This document shows positions 17,598-25,962 of a DNA stretch of 64,000 nucleotides, piece after piece. The notes under the pieces are model-generated. The model saw only the letters and a list, made by a program, of their open reading frames with translations, did not search any database and was not told the DNA's origin. The number at the start of each line of letters is the position of its first letter. The stretch's first letter is position 1. A program made the translations under genes and the position numbers. Source of the stretch: Streptosporangium sp040640155 (GTDB lineage Bacteria; Actinomycetota; Actinomycetes; Streptosporangiales; Streptosporangiaceae); the NCBI RefSeq assembly GCF_040640155.1, contig NZ_JBFABE010000006.1, positions 182,112 through 246,111 on the forward strand, written 5' to 3'.

Positions 17598-18173
17598 ATG
17601 GACCCAGAGACGATCACCGCGGCGGTCGCCAACAACGTGAGGGCCCAGCGGGCGCACCGGCAGATGACCCTCGACGAGCTCGCCGCCCGCTCGGGGGTGA
17701 GCCGGGGCATGCTGGTCCAGGTCGAGCAGGCCAGGACCAACCCGAGCATCAGCACGCTGACCCGCATCGCCGACGCGCTCGGGGTGACGGTCGCGCGGAT
17801 GGTCGAGGTGTCCGACACCCCCGTGGTCAGGGTGGTCAACGGCGCCGACGTCATCACGTTCCCGCACGGCCGGTCCAGCACGGCGCGGCTGCTGGTCGGC
17901 ACCGACGCCCCCGCCATCCTGGAGCTGTGGGACTGGCGGCTGGCGCCCGGCGACCACCACGACGGCGACGCCCACCCGCCCGGCACCCGCGAGATGCTGA
18001 CCGTGCTGGAGGGGACGCTCACCCTCTCGGTGTACGGCAGGAGCCACCTCGTGCACACCGGCGACGCCGTCGTGTTCAGCGCCGACCGCCCGCACCGCTA
18101 CGCCAACGAGGGCGACGACCCGCTGCGGTTCATGATGGTGGTCACCGAGCCGCGGGAGACCCCCGACCGCTGA
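17598..18173 (+). CDS. XRE-family transcriptional regulator with C-terminal cupin sensor
   Basis: A 191-aa cytoplasmic repressor. The N-terminal HTH (residues about 10-65) includes MTLDELAARSGVSRGMLVQV and then EQARTNPSISTLTRIADALG. The C-terminal cupin (about 105-185) has HHDGDAHPPGTREMLTVLEG and SADRPHRYANEGD, which keep His residues of a metal or ligand pocket. The ligand is unknown. The leader is only 2 bp from an operator, so expression is probably autoregulated. Its 3' end overlaps the convergent membrane-protein gene by 32 bp. Confidence 0.88.
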   Translation: MDPETITAAVANNVRAQRAHRQMTLDELAARSGVSRGMLVQVEQARTNPSISTLTRIADALGVTVARMVEVSDTPVVRVVNGADVITFPHGRSSTARLLVGTDAPAILELWDWRLAPGDHHDGDAHPPGTREMLTVLEGTLTLSVYGRSHLVHTGDAVVFSADRPHRYANEGDDPLRFMMVVTEPRETPDR

Positions 18174-19620
18174 GGACGCGGGCCCGGCGGGCCAGGGCCG
18201 CCCCGGACAGGGCCGCGGCGAGGCAGGCCACGGGGATCGAGGGCAGCACGTACCGGTGGTCGAAGTCCAGCGCGGCGACCGGGGCGACGAGCAGGAAGAC
18301 GGCCGCCGCCCACGGCAGCAGGGCCGCCCGGCGCCGCCCGGCCGCCCCGGCCGCGCCGAGCAGCAGGAGCGCCCCGAGCAGCGGGCCGTGCAGGACCTCG
18401 GGATAGGGGTACGCGCCCAGGAGGTTCCCGTACGGCTGGACCGACGACATCCCCCGGATGTCGCCGTCGTAGTCCCGGCGCACCTTGTCGATCAGCGGGA
18501 AGGACGGCAACGGCCAGGAGCCGACCGGGAACGTCAGGGCGGGGGAGACGCGCAGGGGGTGGCGGACGGGGGTCGGCGAGAAGGTGAGCGCGGTGTCGCG
18601 GGCCACCTCGCGCAGGTAGTCCAGCGGCTGGGCGGCGATGGCGCGCAGCGCGAAGGACCTGGCCAGGTCGTTGTGGGCGAACCGGCCTCCCGGCAGCCTG
18701 TTGAGCGAGGCGCCGGCGGTCCAGACGTACTCGGACGCGGCGTCGACGACGGTGCCGTTCGGGCAGAGGACCGCCTCCCCGGCCGGAGGCCTGATCACCG
18801 AGCAGTCGGCGAACGTCATCGTGCGCGCCCACAGCGCCACGCCGTCGGAGCCGCTGAGCGCGAACCGCCCGTGGTGCTGCTGGTACCAGCCCGCGTACGC
18901 GGCCAGCGGGACCAGCCCGGCGACGGCCAGCGCCACCACCCGCCGCCGGCCGGCGCGCCGCAGGAGCAGGTGGAGCAGGACCAGCCCCAGCAGCGGCACC
19001 GCGACCGTACGGGTGAGGCCGGCCAGCGCCAGCAGCAGGCCCGCCACGGCGACCGTCCGCGTGGACGGCCGGGCCCGCCACATCAGGACCGTCAGGGCGG
19101 CGGTGATGAGGAAGATGAGCTGGGTGTCGGAGAGCACGGCGTGTTCGAGCCGCAGGAAGGCGGGGTTGAACAGCACGGGCAGGGTCGCCAGGGTCGCCCC
19201 CCACCGGGGGAGCGTGTGACGGCGCAGCAGCAGGTAGATCATCACTCCGGTGCCGAGGCCCATGGCGTGCTGGACGCCCGCGACGAGCTCCACGCTGTGG
19301 AAGGGCAGCAGCAGCCTCAGCAGGAAGGGGTAGCCGGCCGGATGGAACGCGCCGGAGGGCGCCAGGTGGACGGCCGTGTCCAGGTAGGTGAAGGAGTCGT
19401 ACCAGTAGAGCTGCGCGGTGTCGTAGCCGAGCATGACGAGGACGCGCAGTCCCGCCGCCAGGACGGCCACCACGATGAACGGCCGGTGGGCGCCGGAAGC
19501 ACCGAGGGCGGCGCGGGCGGCACGGGCGGCACGGGTGGCGCGGGCGCCGGGGGCGCCACGCCGTCCGCTCCCTTCGCGCGGGGCGGGTGCGGGCCGGACC
19601 TCGCCGGGTGGGATGAGCAT
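18142..19620 (-). CDS. Polytopic GT-C-like membrane protein (putative glycosyltransferase)
   Basis: A 492-aa integral membrane protein with a basic, Ala/Arg-rich N-terminal tail and about ten hydrophobic helices. An extracytoplasmic acidic motif, GYDTAQLYWYDSFTYLD, near the end of the first helix resembles the metal/lipid-donor site of GT-C (ArnT/PMT-like) glycosyltransferases that use polyprenyl-phosphate sugars. FHPAGYPFLLRLL and HAVLSDTQLIFLITAALT are also typical. The acceptor is unknown. The start has a GGGGGA site. It is divergent from the response-regulator gene. Confidence 0.68.
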   Translation of the reverse strand: MLIPPGEVRPAPAPREGSGRRGAPGARATRAARAARAALGASGAHRPFIVVAVLAAGLRVLVMLGYDTAQLYWYDSFTYLDTAVHLAPSGAFHPAGYPFLLRLLLPFHSVELVAGVQHAMGLGTGVMIYLLLRRHTLPRWGATLATLPVLFNPAFLRLEHAVLSDTQLIFLITAALTVLMWRARPSTRTVAVAGLLLALAGLTRTVAVPLLGLVLLHLLLRRAGRRRVVALAVAGLVPLAAYAGWYQQHHGRFALSGSDGVALWARTMTFADCSVIRPPAGEAVLCPNGTVVDAASEYVWTAGASLNRLPGGRFAHNDLARSFALRAIAAQPLDYLREVARDTALTFSPTPVRHPLRVSPALTFPVGSWPLPSFPLIDKVRRDYDGDIRGMSSVQPYGNLLGAYPYPEVLHGPLLGALLLLGAAGAAGRRRAALLPWAAAVFLLVAPVAALDFDHRYVLPSIPVACLAAALSGAALARRARVLSGRGSPAAR

Positions 19621-19766
19621 GGACGTCCCCCGTCACGGGGCCGGGGGATTCCCGGCACGGTGGGAGCAGTCCAGCGATCGACCGATAATCTTGCCGTCAC
19701 CAAGTTCGGTTATGCCCGCGTTATGCCGTCTGTGCGACGCTGACGCGACTCGGAGCCGGGGGTGTC

Positions 19767-20423
19767 ATGCGGGTACTGGTCGTCGAGGACGAGCCGATGC
19801 TCGCCGACTCGATCGCGGAGGGACTGCGCGGGGAGGCGCTCGCCGTCGACGTCGCCTACGACGGGGAGGCCGCGCTGGAACGGCTGCGGCTCCACGACTA
19901 CGACGTGCTCGTCCTCGACCGGGACCTGCCGGGCGTGCACGGCGACGAGGTGTGCAGGACCGTGGTCGCCGACGGGGCCCACGTGCGGATCATCATGCTC
20001 ACCGCGGCGGGCGACGTCCGCTCGCGGGTGACGGGCCTGTCCCTCGGCGCCGACGACTACCTGCCCAAGCCGTTCGCGTTCGAGGAGCTGACGGCCCGCG
20101 TGCACGCGCTGGGGCGCCGGGCGCGGCCCGCCGATCCGCCGTTGCTGAAACGGGCGGGCATCAGCCTGGACCGGGCGCACCGGCAGGTGTTCCGCGACGG
20201 GCTCTACGTACCGCTCGCCCGTAAGGAGTTCGGCGTGCTGGCCGAGCTGCTGCGCGCCGGCGGGGCGGTGGTCTCCAGCGAGACGCTGCTGGAGAAGGTG
20301 TGGGACGAGCACACCGACCCGTTCACCAACACCGTGAGGACCACGATGATGAAGCTGCGCCGCAAGCTCGGTGACCCGCCGGTCATCGAGACCGTCACGG
20401 GCGCCGGGTACCGCATCCCATGA
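19767..20423 (+). CDS. OmpR/PhoB-family response regulator
   Basis: A 218-aa two-component DNA-binding regulator. The receiver domain (residues 1-115) shows the acidic pocket VVEDEP, the phospho-acceptor Asp in VLVLDRDLPG, the switch Thr in IMLTA and the conserved Lys in DDYLPKPF. The C-terminal winged helix (about 130-218) ends in TVRTTMMKLRRKLGDPP and TVTGAGYRIP. The kinase gene overlaps its stop as ATGA, so the two form one operon. Confidence 0.95.
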   Translation: MRVLVVEDEPMLADSIAEGLRGEALAVDVAYDGEAALERLRLHDYDVLVLDRDLPGVHGDEVCRTVVADGAHVRIIMLTAAGDVRSRVTGLSLGADDYLPKPFAFEELTARVHALGRRARPADPPLLKRAGISLDRAHRQVFRDGLYVPLARKEFGVLAELLRAGGAVVSSETLLEKVWDEHTDPFTNTVRTTMMKLRRKLGDPPVIETVTGAGYRIP

Positions 20424-21703
20424 GCGACCGAACCTCCGCGGTCTCCCCGGTCTCCGCGGGGTCCGAGGGTGCTCCGGGGTCCGCCGGGCCGAAGAGGGCA
20501 GGGGATTCGAGGGGTTCGAGGGGGACGAGGGGTTCGAGGTGGCCGGCGGTGGCGAGCGTGCGCCTGAGGGTGGCCCTGGCCTGCGGCATGGTGTTCCTCC
20601 TCGCCGGCGCCCTGCTGCTCGCCACGGTCGCCCTCGTCGTACGGCACAACCTGGAGCCTCGCGACGGGCTGCGGCACCCCCGGTACATCGATGTCGCCTA
20701 CGTCCGCTACATGGAGTGGAACCACGAGTACCGGGTGGCCGAGCAGCGGGTCGCGCAGGTCAGGCGCGTCTACCAGGCCGACACGGTCCAGAACGTCCTC
20801 ACCGTGGGCGGCCTCGCCCTCCTCGTGACCGCCGGGGTGGCCACGGCGGCCGGGTGGCGGTTGTTCGCGGGCTGGACGCTCCGCCCCGTGCGGTCGGTGG
20901 CCGTGAGCGCCCGGAGCATCGCCCAGAGCCACGATCTCACCGGGCGCATCGCCCACGACGGTCCGCAGGACGAGGTCAAGGAGCTCGCCGACACCGTCGA
21001 CACCGTCCTGGCCCGCCTGGCCCGTTCCTTCGACGGCCAGCGGCGCTTCGTCGCCAACGCCTCCCACGAACTGCGCACCCCGCTCACCATCAACCGCACC
21101 CTGGTGGACGTGGCGGTCCGGCGTCCCGACGCGACCGAGGACGTCAGGCGGCTCGGCGAGTCGCTGCTGCTGGTCAACGCCCGGCACGAGCGGCTGATCG
21201 ACGGCCTGCTCGCGCTGACCGAGGGGGAGCAGGCCGTCCTCCACCGCCGTCCCTTCGACCTGACCGACGTGGTCGAGCACGTGCTCGACCTGGCGGGCAA
21301 GGAGGCCGGGGAACGCGAGGTGGTCATGCACCGGCTGCTGGACCCGGCGCCGACCGCCGGTGAGCCGGTGCTGGTCGAGAGGCTCGTGCAGAACCTCGTG
21401 GAGAACGCGATCCGGCACAACCACGACGGCGGCCAGGTGTGGGTGTCCACCCGGCAGCGCGCCGACCGCGTGGAGCTGGTGGTGGCGAACACCGGGTTGC
21501 CCGTCCCGCCCTACGAGATCGAGACGATCTTCGAGCCGTTCCGGCGGCTCCACGGGGACCGGCTGCGCTCCGATCGCGGCAGCGGCCTGGGACTGTCGAT
21601 CGTCAGGGTCGTCGCCGAGGCCCACGGCGGCACCGTGACCGCGAGCTCACGGGAGGAGGGCGGTCTGACGATCGCCGTCGAGCTGCCGCGCGAGGAGCCC
21701 TGA
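20420..21703 (+). CDS. Membrane sensor histidine kinase
   Basis: A 427-aa partner kinase of the preceding regulator. After a Ser/Gly/Arg-rich N-terminal tail it has two membrane helices (VALACGMVFLLAGALLLATV and NVLTVGGLALLVTAGVATAA) enclosing a short external loop of about 60 residues. A HAMP segment follows, then the H-box NASHELRTPLTINRT. The HATPase domain has N-box LVENAIRHNHDG and the G2 box SDRGSGLGLSIV. The sensed signal is unknown. The small sensor loop resembles cell-envelope-stress kinases. Confidence 0.93.
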   Translation: MSDRTSAVSPVSAGSEGAPGSAGPKRAGDSRGSRGTRGSRWPAVASVRLRVALACGMVFLLAGALLLATVALVVRHNLEPRDGLRHPRYIDVAYVRYMEWNHEYRVAEQRVAQVRRVYQADTVQNVLTVGGLALLVTAGVATAAGWRLFAGWTLRPVRSVAVSARSIAQSHDLTGRIAHDGPQDEVKELADTVDTVLARLARSFDGQRRFVANASHELRTPLTINRTLVDVAVRRPDATEDVRRLGESLLLVNARHERLIDGLLALTEGEQAVLHRRPFDLTDVVEHVLDLAGKEAGEREVVMHRLLDPAPTAGEPVLVERLVQNLVENAIRHNHDGGQVWVSTRQRADRVELVVANTGLPVPPYEIETIFEPFRRLHGDRLRSDRGSGLGLSIVRVVAEAHGGTVTASSREEGGLTIAVELPREEP

Positions 21704-21938
21704 CGCCGCCGGGCCGTCGAGCCGTCGCGTTGAGGAGTCCTGACGGCGTCGAGCCGCCGCGCGCGGGGTCCTGAGGGCCGGGAACGGGTGACGGCCGGTG
21801 CCGTCGTGGCGTCGTGGTGGCGCGTCGGCGCGGTGAACCGGCGGTCGATGTCCCATCCTGGTGATGTGCCCGGCCAAGATCACGCGGGGGAGCCGGCCGG
21901 GATCGATCGTCGCCTCCGCGCCGCTTTCGGGGGGAAGC

Positions 21939-23024
21939 ATGCGGGTCTGGACGGTGCCCATGGTGATGCTGATCGCGGTCACGGGGGGTCCCTCTCCGAT
22001 CAGCCTGGTGGGATCGGTGGAACCGGCGACGACCACCGTGTCCGCGGTGTCCGCCGTATCAGCGGTGCCCGTGCCGGTGCCGGAGGCCGTGTCGACCACC
22101 GTGCCCACCACCGTGTCGACCACCGTGCCCACCACTGTGCCCACCACCGTGCCGGGGTCTGCCACCGGTACCGGCGCCGGGACCGGCGCCGGGACAGAGG
22201 CCCGCGCCGGGTCCGCGCCGGTCCCCGGGCCGCTGCCGGGTGCGGGATCGGTCCGGGCCGGGGCGCCGTGGGACGTCGTGACGCGGCGGGCCGAGGACCG
22301 GACGCCCCGACGAGGTCCCGAGCCGCCCGACACACCCGAGACGCTCGCGCCGTCCGAGCCGCCAGAGCCGTCCGGGACGCTCGTGCCGCCCGTGCCGCGC
22401 CCGCCCCGTCGCGTCGACTGCGAGCGGGTCAGGTGCGTGGCGCTCACCTTCGACGACGGCCCGGGACCCTACACCGGGTGGTTGCTCGACATCCTCGCCG
22501 AGCGCCGGGTCAGGGCGAGCTTCTTCGTCGTCGGGCGGATGGTGTCCGGGGAGGACGAGGCCGTCCTGCGCAGGATGGTGGCCGAGGGGCACGAGCTGGG
22601 GAACCACACCTGGAACCATCCGCAGCTGACCCGGCTGCCGTACGGGGACATCAGGCAGGAGCTGGGCCGCACCCAGTGGCTGGTCAAGCGGGTGACCGGG
22701 GTGACGATGAACCTGATGCGCCCGCCGTACGGGCTGACCGACCCGCGGGTGGCCGCGGAGAGCCGCCACCTGGGGCTCGCCCAGATCCTGTGGAACGTCG
22801 ACACGCGCGACTGGCACGACCGGGACGTCTCGGTCGTCGCCCACCGCGCGGCCGGGGCCGGACCGGGCTCCATCGTGCTGCTGCACGACATCCACCCCTC
22901 CACGGTCAGGGCCGTCCCGCGCCTCCTGGACGACCTGGCGGGCCGGGGCTACCGCTTCGTGACGCTGTCGGAGCTGTACGGGCGGCGCCCCGCGCCGGGG
23001 AGGAGGCACTACCACAACCCCTGA
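21939..23024 (+). CDS. Secreted polysaccharide deacetylase (NodB domain)
   Basis: A 361-aa protein that removes acetyl groups from a polysaccharide such as peptidoglycan or chitin-like polymer. I use the ATG at 21939 (MRVWTVPMVMLIAVTGG), which starts a signal peptide and follows a GGGGGAAG site. A long Thr/Val/Pro/Gly-rich linker with repeated TTVPTTV comes next. The NodB domain has motif 1 TFDDGPGPYT, motif 2 HTWNHP, motif 3 RPPYG, motif 4 WNVDTRDW and motif 5 LLHDIHPST, all intact. It lies 235 bp downstream of the two-component system, which may regulate it. Confidence 0.9.
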   Translation: MRVWTVPMVMLIAVTGGPSPISLVGSVEPATTTVSAVSAVSAVPVPVPEAVSTTVPTTVSTTVPTTVPTTVPGSATGTGAGTGAGTEARAGSAPVPGPLPGAGSVRAGAPWDVVTRRAEDRTPRRGPEPPDTPETLAPSEPPEPSGTLVPPVPRPPRRVDCERVRCVALTFDDGPGPYTGWLLDILAERRVRASFFVVGRMVSGEDEAVLRRMVAEGHELGNHTWNHPQLTRLPYGDIRQELGRTQWLVKRVTGVTMNLMRPPYGLTDPRVAAESRHLGLAQILWNVDTRDWHDRDVSVVAHRAAGAGPGSIVLLHDIHPSTVRAVPRLLDDLAGRGYRFVTLSELYGRRPAPGRRHYHNP

Positions 23025-23076
23025 CCGCCACGCCCGGCCGCGGTCAGGTCCTCCCCGGGGACGGGGCGCCCGCCGG

Positions 23077-25962
23077 TCAGCAGAGCTGGCGGGCGGCCAG
23101 CCGGGCGAAGAGCCCGTCCGGCACGGCCAGCAGCTCCTCGTAGGTGCCCTGCTGGACGATCCGCCCCTCGTCCATCACCACGATGCGGTCGGCGTCCACC
23201 ACGGTGGAGAGCCGGTGGGCGATCACCACCCGGGTGGCGTTGAGCCGGTGGGTGCTCTCGGCGACCAGGCTCTGCGTGGGGTTGTCCAGCGCGCTGGTGG
23301 CCTCGTCGAAGAACACGATACGAGGCCTGGCGATCAGCGCGCGGGCGATCATGATGCGCTGCCGCTGGCCGCCGGAGAACGTGGTGGTGCCCTCCGAGAG
23401 CACGGTGTGCATGCCCATCGGCATGGCCTTGATGTCGGCGGCGAGCCCGGCCATCTCGGCGGCGGCCCACGCGTCGTCCACGGTGTAGGTGCTGCTGCCG
23501 ATGATGTTGGCCTGGATGCTGCCCGCCTGCAGCGCGCCGTTCTGCAGCACCACCCCGCACTGGCGGCGGACGGCGGAGACGTCGAGCTCGGCGAGGTCCT
23601 GGCCGTCGTACAGGACGGTGCCGGACAGGGGCGTCTCGAAGCCGAGCAGCAGGCGCAGCACCGTGGACTTGCCGCTGCCCGAGGGGCCGACCAGGGCCAC
23701 GAACTCGCCGGGCTCGATCGACAGGGCGATGTCGTCCAGGGTCAGCGGTCCGTCGGTGCCGTAGCGGAACGACACCCGGCTGAGCGCGAGCCGTCCCGAC
23801 AGGTCGCCGGGGTCGGCCTTGGTGCCGTCGGTCTCCGGCCGGGCCTCCAGGATGGGTTTGATGTTCTCCATCATCGGCACCACGCCCATGGCGGTGACGG
23901 CGGCGGCGGTGAACTGCAGGCTGGAGGCCAGCAGCAGGCTGAACGCGGTGAAGAACGGCAGGAACGCCGCGATCGGGACCTCGCCCTTCAGCGGGCCCGC
24001 CACCACCGCGAACACGATCGCCGTGCACACCAGCGGGAACCCGGCGTTGAACGTGGTCACCACGTTCTGCACGCGGCGGGCCGAGGCGATCAGCGCGCGG
24101 CCCCTGGTGACCTCGCGCGTCCACTCGGCGAACGCCCGCTCCTCGGCGGCGGCGGCCCGCAGCTTCGGCATCGCGGTGAGCATCTGGAAGACCCGGGCCG
24201 ACAGGGTCTGCTCGTGCCGGTACGCCTCCCGCTGCCAGCGCAGCTGCGCCCGCCCGGCGCCGAGGGCGAACCCGACCCCGAACAGTGTGAGCGCCATGGC
24301 GATCAGGGCCAGCCGCACGTCGTAGAAGAACACCAGGACCAGGTTGGCCGACCCGGTGAGCAGGCCCAGCGTGGCCGTGGTCAGCATGCCCGACAGCATC
24401 TCCTGCGCCGAGCTGATGCCCAGCACGGTGGTGCCCAGCTCGCCGGTGGAGTAGCGGGTGAAGAACCCGGCGGGCAGGGAGAGCAGCCGGGTCCACAGGC
24501 CCGACTGCATGGCCGAGGTGGAGCGGCTCTCGATCCTGAGCACGGCGATGTTCTGCACCACCGACAGGGCCGCGATCACCATCCCGGAGGCGATGACCAC
24601 CAGGGAGCCGTGCACGATGAGGTCGACCTCGGCGCGGACCGTGAACACGCCGAGCACCTGGCCCGTCATGATCGGGACGATCAGTCCGAGCAGGGCGACC
24701 AGCACCCCCATGGCCGCGAACCGCAGCAGGTCACCGCGGCTGCCGCTGAACAGGCCCAGGCGCAGCAGCGCGCCGACCGACCTGACCGAGGCGGGCAGCG
24801 GGCGGTACAGCACGTGCGCCCGTTCGGTCACGTTGCGGGCGACGACGGCGGTGACCGGGGTGACCACGCCGTCGTCCACCATGACGTAGCCGCGGCTCAG
24901 CGGGAGCAGCGCCACGTGGCGGCCCGTGGAGTGGGTGCCCACCATCGGCCCCAGGTCCTTCTTCCACCACGGGCCCTCCAGCCGTACGACGCGGGTCCGC
25001 ACGCCGGAGGCCAGCGCGATGGCCTGCAGGTCGTCCACGGTACGGCCCTGGCCGCCGTGCCGCACCGGCGGCCGGACCTCGAAACCCAGGTGCGCGCCCA
25101 CCAGCCGGGCCGAGGCCAGCGAGGGCGGGTCGGCGGCCACGTCGGCCAGCCGTACCTGGGAGTCGGTGTCCCGCAGCACGGCGTCGAAGCTCCGCACGGC
25201 CTGCGTCAGCACGGTGCCGTCGTGTTCGCTGAGCGCGGCCAGGGTGGCGCGCTCCTCGTCGCGCCGGCGGTCGATGCGCGCGTCGATGCGGGTCAGCAGG
25301 CGGACGGCGTGGGAGCTCAGCAGCTCGCCGAGCGCCCCCTCGCCCTCGCCGGAGACGGAACGCAGCGTGCGGGCCCGCAGCCGGGTGCCGGTGCGGGCGA
25401 CCAGCCACTCCCCCTCGGTCAGGCAGACGTCGTCGCCCGCGCCGAGCAGCGTGCCGTCGCTGTCGCCGATCTCCAGCTCGCCGGCCTCGACGCGCACGCA
25501 CAGGACACCGTCGACCGACCGCACGGTGGTGTCCGCGTCCAGCTCGGCCGTCCCGTCGGCGGGCAGCGGGACGAACTGGCGGGGCGGCAGGGTTCCGCGC
25601 AGCGCGCCCGCGAGCAGTTCGACGCCGTGACCGAGCCCCTTCATCAGCCAGTCGGTCGCCTCGGCGGGCAGCCCGCCCGTCTCCGCGATCGGGACGCCGG
25701 AGAGCACGGCGCCGGGCACCGGGCGGGCCACGATCACGTGCCGCGGTCCCGAACGCACCCCCCAGGCCAGGACCGTGCCCGTCTCGGCCCGGCCCAGGAA
25801 GTTCCAGCGCCCCTCCAGCTCGCCGCCGGCCGTCCGTACCGCGAACAGGTCGACCGCGCCGGCCTCGACCAGCAGCAGCCGCCGGGGATCGTCGAGGATC
25901 ATGAATCGTTCGGTGCCGAGGTCCACCCGGGTGGTGGCCCCCAGGAGGCCGGCGGGGATCAC
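23077..25962 (-). CDS. NHLM-type bacteriocin-export ABC transporter, second ATP-binding subunit
   Basis: A 961-aa membrane exporter half. A long N-terminal cytoplasmic region (about 400 residues, with cyclic-nucleotide-binding-like beta features and no C39 catalytic Cys) is followed by six helices and an ATPase. The ATPase has Walker A GPSGSGKSTVLRLLLGFE, signature FSGGQRQRIM and Walker B IVFFDEATSALD. This architecture matches the second ABC protein of nitrile-hydratase-leader-microcin export systems. GTG start, overlapping the peptidase-ABC gene as GTGA. It is the last gene of the ycaO-led minus-strand operon and should work with the peptidase-ABC and HlyD-like proteins. Confidence 0.88.
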   Translation of the reverse strand: MIPAGLLGATTRVDLGTERFMILDDPRRLLLVEAGAVDLFAVRTAGGELEGRWNFLGRAETGTVLAWGVRSGPRHVIVARPVPGAVLSGVPIAETGGLPAEATDWLMKGLGHGVELLAGALRGTLPPRQFVPLPADGTAELDADTTVRSVDGVLCVRVEAGELEIGDSDGTLLGAGDDVCLTEGEWLVARTGTRLRARTLRSVSGEGEGALGELLSSHAVRLLTRIDARIDRRRDEERATLAALSEHDGTVLTQAVRSFDAVLRDTDSQVRLADVAADPPSLASARLVGAHLGFEVRPPVRHGGQGRTVDDLQAIALASGVRTRVVRLEGPWWKKDLGPMVGTHSTGRHVALLPLSRGYVMVDDGVVTPVTAVVARNVTERAHVLYRPLPASVRSVGALLRLGLFSGSRGDLLRFAAMGVLVALLGLIVPIMTGQVLGVFTVRAEVDLIVHGSLVVIASGMVIAALSVVQNIAVLRIESRSTSAMQSGLWTRLLSLPAGFFTRYSTGELGTTVLGISSAQEMLSGMLTTATLGLLTGSANLVLVFFYDVRLALIAMALTLFGVGFALGAGRAQLRWQREAYRHEQTLSARVFQMLTAMPKLRAAAAEERAFAEWTREVTRGRALIASARRVQNVVTTFNAGFPLVCTAIVFAVVAGPLKGEVPIAAFLPFFTAFSLLLASSLQFTAAAVTAMGVVPMMENIKPILEARPETDGTKADPGDLSGRLALSRVSFRYGTDGPLTLDDIALSIEPGEFVALVGPSGSGKSTVLRLLLGFETPLSGTVLYDGQDLAELDVSAVRRQCGVVLQNGALQAGSIQANIIGSSTYTVDDAWAAAEMAGLAADIKAMPMGMHTVLSEGTTTFSGGQRQRIMIARALIARPRIVFFDEATSALDNPTQSLVAESTHRLNATRVVIAHRLSTVVDADRIVVMDEGRIVQQGTYEELLAVPDGLFARLAARQLC

